The notes below the pieces were generated by a model. The model did no database searches. It was not told where the DNA came from and was given only the letters and a program-made list of their open reading frames with translations. Source: JAEHDI01 sp035455185 (GTDB lineage: Bacteria > Acidobacteriota > Terriglobia > Bryobacterales > Bryobacteraceae). Taken from it: 10,756 nt of DNA. Position 1 is the first letter of the stretch. Each line of letters begins with the position of its first letter. The position numbers and the translations under genes are program-made. Of the stretch, positions 1 to 6,457 are shown piece after piece. The stretch spans positions 1-10,756 of the forward strand of contig DATIFQ010000102.1 in NCBI GenBank assembly GCA_035455185.1. Direction: 5' to 3'.

Positions 1-1
1 C

Positions 2-943
2 TACGGCCAGTTCCTCGCAGCGGCCGTTATTTTGCTGCTGGCCGGTGTGAACTACGTCGGCGTACGCTTGAGCGGCGGTATCCAGGTATCGGTCACCATC
101 GTTAAGGTCGTCCTGTTGGCCGGCATCATCGTTGTCGGCCTCTATTGGGGGCGGGGAACAATGGGCAACTACGGAAGCTCCGCCCCTGCCATCGGTGGCG
201 TTGCGGGGTTCTTCGCGGCCCTGGTGGCGGCACTCTGGGCCTATGATGGCTGGAACAACCTGAGTATGGTCGCTTCCGAGATCACGCGGCCCAGGCGCAA
301 TCTTCCCATCGCGCTGATCGCGGGAACGATTGCCGTGATGGGAATCTACCTTCTCGCGAATCTCGCCTACTTTTACGTGCTGCCCGCGGCGGCGGTGGCT
401 TCGAGCGATCGCGTAGCGGCCGAAATGATGCGCCGGATCGCCGGTTCCGGCGGGGCTGGCGCGGTCAGTATCGCCGCAATGGTGTCAATATTCGCCGCGC
501 TGAACGGCTCAATTCTGTCCGGCTCGCGCGTCCCGTACGCCATGGCGCGGGACGGCCTATTCTTCTCGCCACTCGGACGGGTGCACCCAAAACACCGGAC
601 TCCCGGTACGTCAATTTTAGTACTCAGCGTCTGGGCGGCCCTCCTGGTCTTCAGCGGCCGTTACGAGGAATTGTTCACCTATGTCATCTTCGCCAGTTGG
701 ATTATGTACGGAATGACGGCTGTCTCGGTGATTGTTTTGCGGAAAAAGAGACCGCATTTATCGAGGCCTTACCGGACCATCGGCTATCCCACCGTACCAG
801 TACTGTTTGTGTTGGGTGCGGTCTGCGTCGTCGTTTCGACCCTGCTGAATTCCCCCCGGGAATCGGTAATGGGGCTAGTACTCATATTGTTCGGCCTGCC
901 CTTTTATTTCCGTTGGAAACGACGCAAAGTCGATGTAGCATAA
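2..943 (+). CDS. APC-family amino-acid permease (5'-truncated by window edge)
   Basis: This is the C-terminal 313 residues of an inner-membrane amino-acid transporter of the APC superfamily, resembling the LAT/serine-threonine exchanger branch. The reading frame is open to the window edge, so the true start lies upstream and the first TTG at position 32 is not a real start. It contains a run of hydrophobic helices. The signature region ALWAYDGWNNL followed by a charged ITRPRRNLP loop is typical of transmembrane helix 6 and the following loop in this family. Later come the SGSRVPYAMARDG stretch and a PYRTIGYP motif before the last helices. The protein ends in a short basic cytoplasmic tail (WKRRKVDVA). 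Full-length relatives have about 440-480 residues, so roughly the last two thirds are present. Substrate cannot be read from the sequence. The family call is secure. Confidence 0.9.
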   Translation, partial: YGQFLAAAVILLLAGVNYVGVRLSGGIQVSVTIVKVVLLAGIIVVGLYWGRGTMGNYGSSAPAIGGVAGFFAALVAALWAYDGWNNLSMVASEITRPRRNLPIALIAGTIAVMGIYLLANLAYFYVLPAAAVASSDRVAAEMMRRIAGSGGAGAVSIAAMVSIFAALNGSILSGSRVPYAMARDGLFFSPLGRVHPKHRTPGTSILVLSVWAALLVFSGRYEELFTYVIFASWIMYGMTAVSVIVLRKKRPHLSRPYRTIGYPTVPVLFVLGAVCVVVSTLLNSPRESVMGLVLILFGLPFYFRWKRRKVDVA

Positions 944-979
944 GGGATGTATTCGGTGTCTGATGAAGGGATTTCCGGG

Positions 980-989
980 GCAAATTTGC
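980..989. promoter_or_regulatory. 10-bp perfect palindrome in permease/AT-hook gene intergenic region
   Basis: GCAAATTTGC is a perfect 10-bp palindrome, 36 bp after the permease stop codon and upstream of a second, longer inverted repeat. It could be a protein-binding site. A site this short could also occur by chance, so the call is weak alone and rests on the cluster of palindromes in this 200-bp gap. Confidence 0.25.
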
Positions 990-1003
990 GTCCTGGAACC
1001 GTT

Positions 1004-1023
1004 TTGTTCTGAAATCGGAACAA
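1004..1023. promoter_or_regulatory. Inverted repeat (candidate operator, copy 1)
   Basis: TTGTTCTGAAATCGGAACAA has perfect 6-bp arms (TTGTTC/GAACAA) around an 8-bp centre. It shares 14 of 20 positions with a second element at 1090-1109. The 20-bp length and the position just before a -35-like hexamer at 1029 fit an operator for a dimeric regulator. An overlapping GAAC-N6-GTTC arrangement begins at 996. The GAAC/GTTC arms recall some LexA-type boxes, but the spacing does not match the forms I know, so I do not assign a regulator. Confidence 0.45.
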
Positions 1024-1028
1024 TGTCC

Positions 1029-1057
1029 TTGAAATCCCTCGAAAAATGCGATACAAA
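1029..1057 (+). promoter_or_regulatory. Candidate sigma-70-type promoter for the AT-hook-like gene
   Basis: TTGAAA (1029-1034, 5 of 6 to TTGACA) is followed after exactly 17 bp by TACAAA (1052-1057, 3 of 6 to TATAAT). The predicted start near 1064 would give a leader of about 80 nt before the ATG at 1147. The promoter lies between the two related inverted repeats, which suggests control by whatever binds them. The -10 match is modest. Confidence 0.4.
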
Positions 1058-1089
1058 GCTAGGTGCGAGTTGGTAAGCGCACTGCGGAA

Positions 1090-1109
1090 TTGTTCCATTT
1101 TCGGAACCA
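1090..1109. promoter_or_regulatory. Inverted repeat (candidate operator, copy 2)
   Basis: TTGTTCCATTTTCGGAACCA has perfect inner arms GTTCC/GGAAC around ATTTTC and matches the element at 1004-1023 at 14 of 20 positions, including TTGTTC and TCGGAAC. It would lie in the untranslated leader of the downstream gene. It could therefore act as a second DNA operator or as a small RNA hairpin. Confidence 0.4.
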
Positions 1110-1146
1110 GGTACGCGGGACGAATGCGATGCATGGGAGCAAATCG

Positions 1147-1350
1147 ATGGACGTCGCCAAAATTCTGGCCGAATTGCGCCAGGAACGGGAACAGATTGAA
1201 GAGGCCATCCTGAGCCTCGAGCGATTGGCAAGCGGACGCGGACGGCGGAGAGGGAGACCGCCCTCGTGGATGGTAGAGGCGCGAAAACGGGCGCGCCAGG
1301 CGCCCAAAAAGGCTAAGCCTGAAACAAATTCAAGAACAGCCGCCGCTTGA
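1147..1350 (+). CDS. Small coiled-coil protein with AT-hook-like motif (67 aa)
   Basis: This is a very basic 67-residue protein. Residues 1-29 form a charged amphipathic helix (LAELRQEREQIEEAILSLERL), likely a coiled coil. Residues 30-39 (GRGRRRGRPP) are an AT-hook-like minor-groove-binding element with the GRP core at 36-38. The tail is lysine- and arginine-rich. I chose the ATG at 1147 because GGGA lies about 8 nt upstream and the homologous-looking part begins there. An in-frame GTG at 1063 would add 28 residues that fall in the regulatory region. I recall similar short proteins opening with MDVAKI in Acidobacteria, but their function is unknown to me. Inference: an oligomerising DNA-binding or nucleoid-associated protein. 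The palindromes upstream would allow autoregulation. Confidence 0.7.
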   Translation: MDVAKILAELRQEREQIEEAILSLERLASGRGRRRGRPPSWMVEARKRARQAPKKAKPETNSRTAAA

Positions 1351-1370
1351 CAGGGCCTAAATTTTCATCG

Positions 1371-1410
1371 GGTGGGGAAACGGAGCCTGGAGGAGGTTCC
1401 GTCTCCCACC
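1371..1410. terminator. Strong hairpin between convergent genes (possible bidirectional terminator)
   Basis: The arms at 1371-1384 and 1398-1410 pair over about 13 positions (GGTGGGGAAACGGA with TCCGTCTCCCACC, one bulge or mismatch region) around a 13-nt loop. The hairpin sits in the 68-bp gap between the AT-hook-like gene (+) and the amidase/NamZ gene (-), where termination is expected in both directions. There is no good T tract on either side, so it may act with Rho or only protect 3' ends. Confidence 0.5.
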
Positions 1411-1418
1411 TGGGCAGC

Positions 1419-3755
1419 CTACTGGTACAGGAGATATTTCTTCCGTAGTTGAACAAATTCCCGCAGTTTTTGTTCCTCTTTCCACTGGATCTCTCGCGGT
1501 TCCTCTCCCGTCTCCAGTGCCGCGATGGTCTCGACACTGCCGATCAACCCGCGGTTGGCCTCGAGCAGGATCTTTCCCGGGTAGAGTTTTCCCAACGCCG
1601 CGGCGATTTCCAGCCCCAACCGTTCTCCGCGAAAGGCCTCCCGGTCCGTGATGACGAACCGCACGCCCTCAATCAGCGCGCCTTCGAAGTTCGATGATGC
1701 CGGACGGAACCGTGTCGGATAAAAGCGCACGCCTGGAATAAACTTTGAATTCAACTCGGCCGCCAACTCGCGTCCGTTGATCCAGTCCGCTCCCACCTGT
1801 TCGAATGGCGCGTCCGTGCCACGTCCTACCGAGTAGTTGCGCGCATACTCCAGCAGGGCTACGCCCGGATAGAGCAGCGCTGCGTTGAAGCTTCGCATAT
1901 TCGGAGAGGGATCGACCCAGACAAGCCCCGTCGAGTCGAACCAGTCCCCCCGTTGCCAGCCCTGCATCGCCACGACGTGGAGATCCGCGCCGATGCTCTT
2001 CTCTTCGTTGAACAGGCGCGCCAGCTCGCCGGCCGTCATCCCATGCCGGAGCGGGAGCGGGAAATAGCCGATGAACGACTCCAGTTCCTTGTCGAGCACC
2101 GGTCCTTCCACGTAAATGCCGGTAAGGGGATTCGGCCGGTCGAGCACATAAAACGGGAGCTTGCCTCGGGCCGCCTCCTCCATCGCATAACCCATCGTCG
2201 AAACGTAGGTGTAAAAGCGAACGCCGATATCTTGGACGTCAAACACCAGAACATCCAGATCCCGCAGCATTTCTTCAGTTGGGCGCCGGTTTTGTCCCGA
2301 ATACAGGCTCCAGATCGGGAGGCCGGTGGCCGGATCCGTTGCGTGGCCGACGTCCGGTGTATCCTCACGGCCCGCGATCCCGTGCTCCGGCGAAAACAGC
2401 GCTTTCACGGCAATGCCGGCCTCCAGCATGAGGTCGACGTTACGCCGTCCGTTCCGGTCGAGTCCCGTGTGGTTGGTGATCAAACCGACGCGTTTTCCCG
2501 CTAGCGGTGCAAAGTTCTGGGCCGCGAGGACGTCCAACCCCGTAAGCACCTGCCCGTTTCGGGCTACAACGCGACGCAGACCGGCCTGTGCTTCGTTATA
2601 CCCGGTGATGCTGATGGCCGGGACCTTCATGTCGAGCGACGCGGCAACCACGGTTGCCACCCGGCAGCGAAGAGAAGTGATCGGCGGTCTGAGCCGAGGG
2701 TGGACGCTATTCGCAAGCAGGATCACATAACTCTGCGTCGCCGGATCGATCCACAGCGACGTTCCAGTGAAACCCGTGTGGCCGTACGAACCGATCGGAA
2801 ACAACTCACCGCGGTTGCCCGAGAACGGCGAATCAATGTCCCACCCCAGACCGCGGAGGATCGGCTGGCTGGGCGGAGATTGCGGCTCGGTGAACTTCCT
2901 CACCACTAGCGGGCTGAAAATGCGACGGCTCTCCGGCTGCCCCATGCCGAGCATCATGCCGGCGAAGCGCGAGAGATCGTCAGCTGTCGTAAAGAGGCCG
3001 GCGTGCCCGGCGATGCCGCCCATGTAGCGGCTCGTAGGATCGTGAACCACGCCGCGCAGGGGCCCCGCGTGCCCGGGAACCGTCTCCGTGGGCGCGATGC
3101 GCCGCCGCAGCCGGGCGGGCGGCTGGAACATCGTGTCCTTCATCCCCAACGGCCGGAAAACGTGTTCTCCGGCGTATTCAGGCAGCGGATTCCCGCTGAC
3201 CCGCCGGACGATCTCGCCCAGCAGGATGAAGTTGATATCGCTGTAAATGAAGCGCGTCCCCGCGTCGGCCACGGGCGTGTCCGCCAGAGCCAACCTGATC
3301 CCCGTCTCGTACCCCTTCCATTCCGGCTTGAGGTCGAGGTCCGGCCGAAGACCGGAGAAATGGGTCAGCAGATCGCGGACGGTGATATTGCTCTTTCCTC
3401 CTTGGAACTCGGGCAGGTACACGGTGACACGGTCATTCAATCGCAGCTTCCCGTCCTCGAACAGCTTCATGACCGCGGAGGTCGTGGCGACAACCTTGGT
3501 CAGGGACGCGGCGTCGAAGATCGTGTCCAGCGTCATCTTCTCGCGGCGAGGCGTGAGCGAGCGGAACCCATACGCCTTCCGATGGACGATCTTGCCATGG
3601 TGCGAGACGAGTAGCACAGCGCCCGGGATCTGGTCTTCTTGAATCGCTCTCTCGATGGCTGCATCGAGGTCGCGAGAACCTGGAAACACTCCCCACGCGG
3701 GCGAGAGCGGAGCGACAAGCACTGCCGCCGCCAACAGCAAGAGTCTGGTTTTCAT
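1419..3755 (-). CDS. Secreted two-domain enzyme: beta-lactamase-fold serine hydrolase + NamZ (DUF1343) exo-N-acetylmuramidase
   Basis: This 778-residue protein starts with a signal peptide (residues 1-22, no lipobox cysteine). Residues about 28-375 form a class C beta-lactamase/AmiE-type serine hydrolase domain, with SLTK at 84-87 (nucleophile S84, base K87), Y171 of the YSD motif and HTG at 326-328 in place of KTG. Residues about 400-778 form a NamZ/DUF1343 domain with NHTG (428-431), FSPEHG (454-459), VFDVQDIGVRFYTY (504-517), LDRPNP (538-543), HGMT (571-574), SPNM (617-620) and SVGRGT (642-647). Known biology: in Bacillus subtilis separate AmiE and NamZ proteins act in one muropeptide-recycling operon. 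NamZ removes terminal MurNAc from glycan chains and AmiE cuts the MurNAc-peptide amide bond. The fusion therefore suggests periplasmic or extracellular cell-wall recycling. The open frame extends 102 residues upstream, but those residues are antisense-like sequence over the dehydratase. The start used overlaps the dehydratase stop as ATGA and precedes the signal peptide. The amidase specificity is inferred; an esterase or peptidase is possible. Confidence 0.88.
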   Translation of the reverse strand: MKTRLLLLAAAVLVAPLSPAWGVFPGSRDLDAAIERAIQEDQIPGAVLLVSHHGKIVHRKAYGFRSLTPRREKMTLDTIFDAASLTKVVATTSAVMKLFEDGKLRLNDRVTVYLPEFQGGKSNITVRDLLTHFSGLRPDLDLKPEWKGYETGIRLALADTPVADAGTRFIYSDINFILLGEIVRRVSGNPLPEYAGEHVFRPLGMKDTMFQPPARLRRRIAPTETVPGHAGPLRGVVHDPTSRYMGGIAGHAGLFTTADDLSRFAGMMLGMGQPESRRIFSPLVVRKFTEPQSPPSQPILRGLGWDIDSPFSGNRGELFPIGSYGHTGFTGTSLWIDPATQSYVILLANSVHPRLRPPITSLRCRVATVVAASLDMKVPAISITGYNEAQAGLRRVVARNGQVLTGLDVLAAQNFAPLAGKRVGLITNHTGLDRNGRRNVDLMLEAGIAVKALFSPEHGIAGREDTPDVGHATDPATGLPIWSLYSGQNRRPTEEMLRDLDVLVFDVQDIGVRFYTYVSTMGYAMEEAARGKLPFYVLDRPNPLTGIYVEGPVLDKELESFIGYFPLPLRHGMTAGELARLFNEEKSIGADLHVVAMQGWQRGDWFDSTGLVWVDPSPNMRSFNAALLYPGVALLEYARNYSVGRGTDAPFEQVGADWINGRELAAELNSKFIPGVRFYPTRFRPASSNFEGALIEGVRFVITDREAFRGERLGLEIAAALGKLYPGKILLEANRGLIGSVETIAALETGEEPREIQWKEEQKLREFVQLRKKYLLYQ

Positions 3756-4051
3756 TGGAGCTTCTTGGCGATACTCTCCAGTTTCTCCGCGAGCGCGATG
3801 TCCTTCGAGGTAATCCCCGCGGCGTCGTGGGTCATCAGATCGACCGTCACGCGGTTCCAGACGTTGAACCACTCGGGGTGGTGGCCCATGGCCTCGATGG
3901 CGACCGCCGCCGTGGCCATGAAGCCGAACGCGTGCACGAAGTCGGGAAAACGGTACTCGCGGTGCAGTTTTCCATTGACGACTTTCCATTCGGGCAGCCC
4001 CTTGAGAGCGGCCTGAATTTCCGAATCGCTGAGCCTGGAAACGTTGGCCAT
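3752..4051 (-). CDS. Pterin-4a-carbinolamine dehydratase (PCD/DCoH family)
   Basis: The 99-residue length matches the family. Known reaction: dehydration of 4a-hydroxytetrahydrobiopterin to quinonoid dihydropterin, recycling the cofactor of aromatic amino-acid hydroxylases; in many bacteria these proteins are linked to other pterin or molybdopterin roles. The diagnostic three-histidine site is present as HHPEW (H57, H58) and THD (H75, D76), with the GIT..D segment after it. A GGGGGA ribosome-binding site sits just upstream of the ATG at 4051. Its stop codon overlaps the next start as ATGA, so translation of the cell-wall enzyme is probably coupled to it. No phenylalanine hydroxylase is visible nearby, so the pathway served here is open. 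The family assignment is strong. Confidence 0.93.
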   Translation of the reverse strand: MANVSRLSDSEIQAALKGLPEWKVVNGKLHREYRFPDFVHAFGFMATAAVAIEAMGHHPEWFNVWNRVTVDLMTHDAAGITSKDIALAEKLESIAKKLQ

Positions 4052-4159
4052 AATCCCCCATCTTATGCTGAAACGGTTCCCACGCCTGTGAACCGCCAGG
4101 TTTGCATGCAGCTTTCAGGCCGCGACGAACGGCGCGGAAGCCCGGCCGGCCTTTTTCTT

Positions 4160-4165
4160 TATGAT
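4160..4165 (+). promoter_or_regulatory. Candidate -10 element immediately before the MEMO gene
   Basis: TATGAT matches 5 of 6 of the -10 consensus and lies 9 bp before the ATG at 4175, so a start near 4172 would give an almost leaderless transcript. No convincing -35 is seen 16-18 bp upstream. The AGAAGG directly abutting the ATG has no spacer and is unlikely to work as a normal ribosome-binding site. Both points make leaderless initiation possible, but the evidence is thin. Confidence 0.25.
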
Positions 4166-4174
4166 GGTAGAAGG

Positions 4175-5392
4175 ATGCCGTCGCGACTTCCTCGTCTGAG
4201 AACCAACCTTGACTTCATGCCTTCGCCGGTCGCCGACCGCCCAGGGCTCCTGATCCGGGATTCGTATCAGTACTCGGACGTCACCCTGATCGTCCCGCCG
4301 ATTCTCGTGCAGTGCCTTCCGTTCTTCGACGGTGAACAATCCGACCTGGATCTGCGCCAGGCGTTGGTGCAGCTCACGGGGGAAATCCGCATTGGAGACG
4401 TTCAGGACCAACTTGTCGAAGCGCTGAGCAAAGCGGGATTTCTCGAAAACGAAGTGTATTTTCGCCTGCGTGATGAGAAACACCGTGAGTTCGCCGAAGC
4501 TGGGGTGCGCGAAGCGACCCACCAGGGCTCAGCCTATCCGGAAGATCCCGGCGAGCTGCGCCAGGTGCTGTTGCGGTATCTGGAGGACGGCAAGCCTGCG
4601 CCCGCGCCGGGAACTCTCATCGGCATCGCGGCGCCGCATGTCAGCCCTGAGGGCGGATGGCCGACGTATCAGGCTGCCTACCACACGTTGCGGGAAGAGT
4701 ACCGCGACCGTACCTTCGTGATCCTCGGAACCTCGCACTACGGCGCCCCGGATCGTTTCGGGCTGACGCGAAAACCGTTCGTTACACCCCTCGGCCAGGC
4801 GCGGACCGATACGGTGCTCGTCGACAGAATCGCAGCTGAAGCTCCGGAGTCGGTTCTGATGGAGGACTACTGCCACGCGGTCGAACATTCGATCGAATTC
4901 CAGGTCGTCTTCCTGCAGTACCTCTTCGGTCCGGATGTTTGCATTTTGCCAATCCTCTGCGGATCCTTCGCGAAGAGCATCTATGAGGGGGGACGCCCCG
5001 AGGATACCGAAGAAGTGCGCCGGTTCCTGGGCGTTTTGGGCGACATCGCGGCACGGGAAGGTGACCGGCTGTTCTGGGTGCTGGGAATCGACCTCGCCCA
5101 CATGGGACGCCGTTACGGCGACCGGTTCGAGGCGCAGGCCGGACACGGCGAGATGCTCACGGTCGAGCAACGTGACAAGGAGAGGATCGAGCGGGTCAAG
5201 GAAGGCGACGCCGCCGGCTTCTGGGATCGGGTGCAGCATCAGCAGGACGACCTGAAATGGTGCGGCTCGTCGCCGCTATACACGTTGCTCAAGGCCGTTC
5301 CTCAGGCGCGAGCGGATCTGCTCCGTTACCAGCAGTGGAATATTGACGAGCAAAGTGTGGTCAGCTTCGCCGCGTTGGCGTTTCGCCGGTAG
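4175..5392 (+). CDS. MEMO-family protein (AmmeMemoRadiSam system protein B) with extra N-terminal domain
   Basis: The C-terminal part of this 405-residue protein, from about residue 145, is a MEMO domain, a fold related to class III extradiol dioxygenases. The metal-site residues expected from human MEMO1 appear preserved: H155 (AAPHV), H188 (GTSHYG) and C363 (KWCGSSPLY), along with the HSIEFQ motif (H238) and DLAHMG (H309). Residues 1-110 are an additional domain not found in MEMO1, containing LIVPPILVQCLPFFDGEQ, of unknown role. I recall acidobacterial homologues opening like this one, which supports the ATG at 4175. The longer upstream frame runs antisense through the dehydratase gene and is rejected. 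The AMMECR1 (A) and radical-SAM partners of the named three-part system are not in the window. A redox or copper/iron-related function is suggested for the family, but the substrate is unknown. Confidence 0.88.
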   Translation: MPSRLPRLRTNLDFMPSPVADRPGLLIRDSYQYSDVTLIVPPILVQCLPFFDGEQSDLDLRQALVQLTGEIRIGDVQDQLVEALSKAGFLENEVYFRLRDEKHREFAEAGVREATHQGSAYPEDPGELRQVLLRYLEDGKPAPAPGTLIGIAAPHVSPEGGWPTYQAAYHTLREEYRDRTFVILGTSHYGAPDRFGLTRKPFVTPLGQARTDTVLVDRIAAEAPESVLMEDYCHAVEHSIEFQVVFLQYLFGPDVCILPILCGSFAKSIYEGGRPEDTEEVRRFLGVLGDIAAREGDRLFWVLGIDLAHMGRRYGDRFEAQAGHGEMLTVEQRDKERIERVKEGDAAGFWDRVQHQQDDLKWCGSSPLYTLLKAVPQARADLLRYQQWNIDEQSVVSFAALAFRR

Positions 5393-5412
5393 CCGAGCCC
5401 TTCGACCGGAGG

Positions 5413-5451
5413 CCCTCCATCGAGCTCTCCCGGCGGGTGCAGAATGGAGGG
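5413..5451 (+). promoter_or_regulatory. Hairpin that could sequester the ribosome-binding site of the downstream small gene
   Basis: CCCTCCAT (5413-5420) pairs perfectly with ATGGAGGG (5444-5451) around a 23-nt loop that itself contains CCC/GGG pairing (CCCGGCGGG). The 3' arm contains GGAGGG, the only Shine-Dalgarno-like sequence for the gene at 5463. In RNA the element would block that site, so it may be a translational switch or attenuator, or simply a 3'-end stabiliser for the MEMO transcript. No T tract follows, so it is not a classic terminator. Confidence 0.4.
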
Positions 5452-5462
5452 ATTCCAACCCG

Positions 5463-5690
5463 ATGAAGAAACGCGACCTCACCATCGTTTGGATCGCACT
5501 GATCGGGATTGTGTTCTGGCTCGTGACAGTCCGGCCGGCGCCGATCCGCAAGCCGCTGCGCAGGGCGCAGTTGTTTATCGAGCGGATCGTCCGGGGCAAA
5601 GAGCCGTCCCAATCCAAGGCCGGAAAGGCCCGTGCGGGAGCAAAGCGGAAGACACCCGAAAAATCTTCGGCTCGCGAACCCGTCCCGTAA
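5463..5690 (+). CDS. Small single-pass membrane protein with basic tail, function unknown (75 aa)
   Basis: I do not recognise a family. Residues about 6-23 (LTIVWIALIGIVFWLVTV) form one transmembrane helix after a short MKKRD start. The next 50 residues are strongly basic and low in hydrophobics (RKPLRRAQ, GKARAGAKRK), and would be cytoplasmic by the positive-inside rule or bind nucleic acid or phospholipid head groups. The ATG at 5463 follows GGAGG (5446-5450) at a rather long 12-nt spacing. An ATG at 5444 opens a different frame and is not favoured. The gene lies 70 bp after the MEMO gene and 100 bp before the outer-membrane protein gene on the same strand, so co-transcription is possible. 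The membrane helix directly after the start supports a real gene, but there is no homology evidence. Confidence 0.55.
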   Translation: MKKRDLTIVWIALIGIVFWLVTVRPAPIRKPLRRAQLFIERIVRGKEPSQSKAGKARAGAKRKTPEKSSAREPVP

Positions 5691-5790
5691 GGGCCGGCCT
5701 GAATTCCCGCCTCTCTTTCCCGGTAGGCCCCAAGCGTCCCGGTGGTGTTGCCGGAAACTGTTACAATTTGATTTTCCTTGCCCGCTCGCG

Positions 5791-6432
5791 ATGAGGATTT
5801 CCCCCACCATTGTGCTTGCCCTGCTGGCGGCGTGTCTGTCCGCCGATGCCGCCGGTCCGCAAGTTTGGAATAGCAGCGAGTTCACCTTTTACGAAACCGG
5901 ATGGTTCCGCGCGGACCTCCTCGGTGTGGTGCGGAGCCGAAATCATCTGACGGACGCGTTCGATAACCGGCTGGGCGCGCAGGTTGTCTTTCCCATTCGT
6001 CCACGGCTCAGCATCGGCGGCGGCTACCTAAAACGGTGGGTCGATCCGGATGGCCGCGGCGCTCACCTCGAGGACCGGATCTTTCTTGCACCGCGGCTTC
6101 TACTGGCGTACCGCCCGATCAAGATCGAGTCGTTGACTTCGTGGGAACGCAATTTCTCGGTTCCGGGGCTGCCGGACTTCAACCGCTACCGGGAGACCAT
6201 CGACGTCGAGAAAGTGCGGCATGGCGCATCGCCGTTCTTCTTCGAACAAGTGTCGTTTCGAGATTACGGACTTGCCTGGACCCGTACCGCGGTCGGCCTG
6301 CGATGGCGGCTTCATTCCGGGTTCCGCTTCGAGGCCGGGTATCAGTTCGAAAGCCAGAAGATTGCCGGCGCCTGGGCGCCGCGGCACGCTATCCGGACAG
6401 TGATCGGATTCCGTAAGCCGAGGCCGAACTAA
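5791..6432 (+). CDS. Outer-membrane beta-barrel-like protein (DUF2490-like)
   Basis: This 213-residue exported protein has a signal peptide MRISPTIVLALLAACLSADA. Cleavage after ADA at residue 20 is likely. An LAAC sequence at 12-15 resembles a lipobox, but the hydrophobic stretch before it is short. The rest alternates polar and aromatic residues as in beta-barrel strands (for example LGAQVVFPI, LSIGGGYL, AVGLRWRL, FRFEAGYQFES) and ends in IRTVIGF plus a short tail. The layout, with arginine-rich RYRE (132-135) and a FFFEQVSFRDYGLAWTRTAVGL stretch (149-170), fits the DUF2490 pattern as I remember it. The family's role is unknown. No strong ribosome-binding site precedes the ATG at 5791. A TACAAT hexamer at 5762-5767 could be a -10 element, without a clear -35. 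The gene converges on the 615-residue gene with a 25-bp gap. Confidence 0.65.
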   Translation: MRISPTIVLALLAACLSADAAGPQVWNSSEFTFYETGWFRADLLGVVRSRNHLTDAFDNRLGAQVVFPIRPRLSIGGGYLKRWVDPDGRGAHLEDRIFLAPRLLLAYRPIKIESLTSWERNFSVPGLPDFNRYRETIDVEKVRHGASPFFFEQVSFRDYGLAWTRTAVGLRWRLHSGFRFEAGYQFESQKIAGAWAPRHAIRTVIGFRKPRPN

Positions 6433-6457
6433 GGACGCCACGACTGGGTCCGGCGGA

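Noticed and set aside
1953..2504. 183-codon plus-strand frame within the NamZ region
   Set aside because: It is antisense to a conserved domain, with no family features; GC-rich codon bias leaves the opposite strand open.
3003..3614. 203-codon plus-strand frame
   Set aside because: It is the mirror of the serine-hydrolase domain, which carries intact catalytic motifs on the minus strand.
3756..4061. 102-residue N-terminal extension of the serine hydrolase/NamZ frame
   Set aside because: It is arginine- and histidine-rich, overlaps the dehydratase gene in another frame, and would bury the clear signal peptide that begins at 3755.
4143..4160. GGCCGGCC followed by a T-rich run as a terminator
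   Set aside because: The palindrome has no loop and no extended stem, and the T-rich stretch more likely belongs to the promoter of the MEMO gene.
3755..4174. Long upstream extension of the MEMO frame
   Set aside because: It runs antisense through the dehydratase gene, and the family-like sequence begins at 4175.
4529..5239. 236-codon minus-strand frame
   Set aside because: It is antisense to the MEMO domain, which has all expected metal ligands on the plus strand.
5826..5837. Lipoprotein signal in the DUF2490-like protein (LAAC)
   Set aside because: The hydrophobic core before the cysteine is short, a good signal-peptidase I site follows at residue 20, and a barrel protein is not expected to be a lipoprotein; kept only as an ambiguity.
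6433..6457. Terminator between the convergent outer-membrane and 615-aa genes
   Set aside because: Only a few scattered complementary bases (GGT/ACC) are present; no stable stem or T tract.
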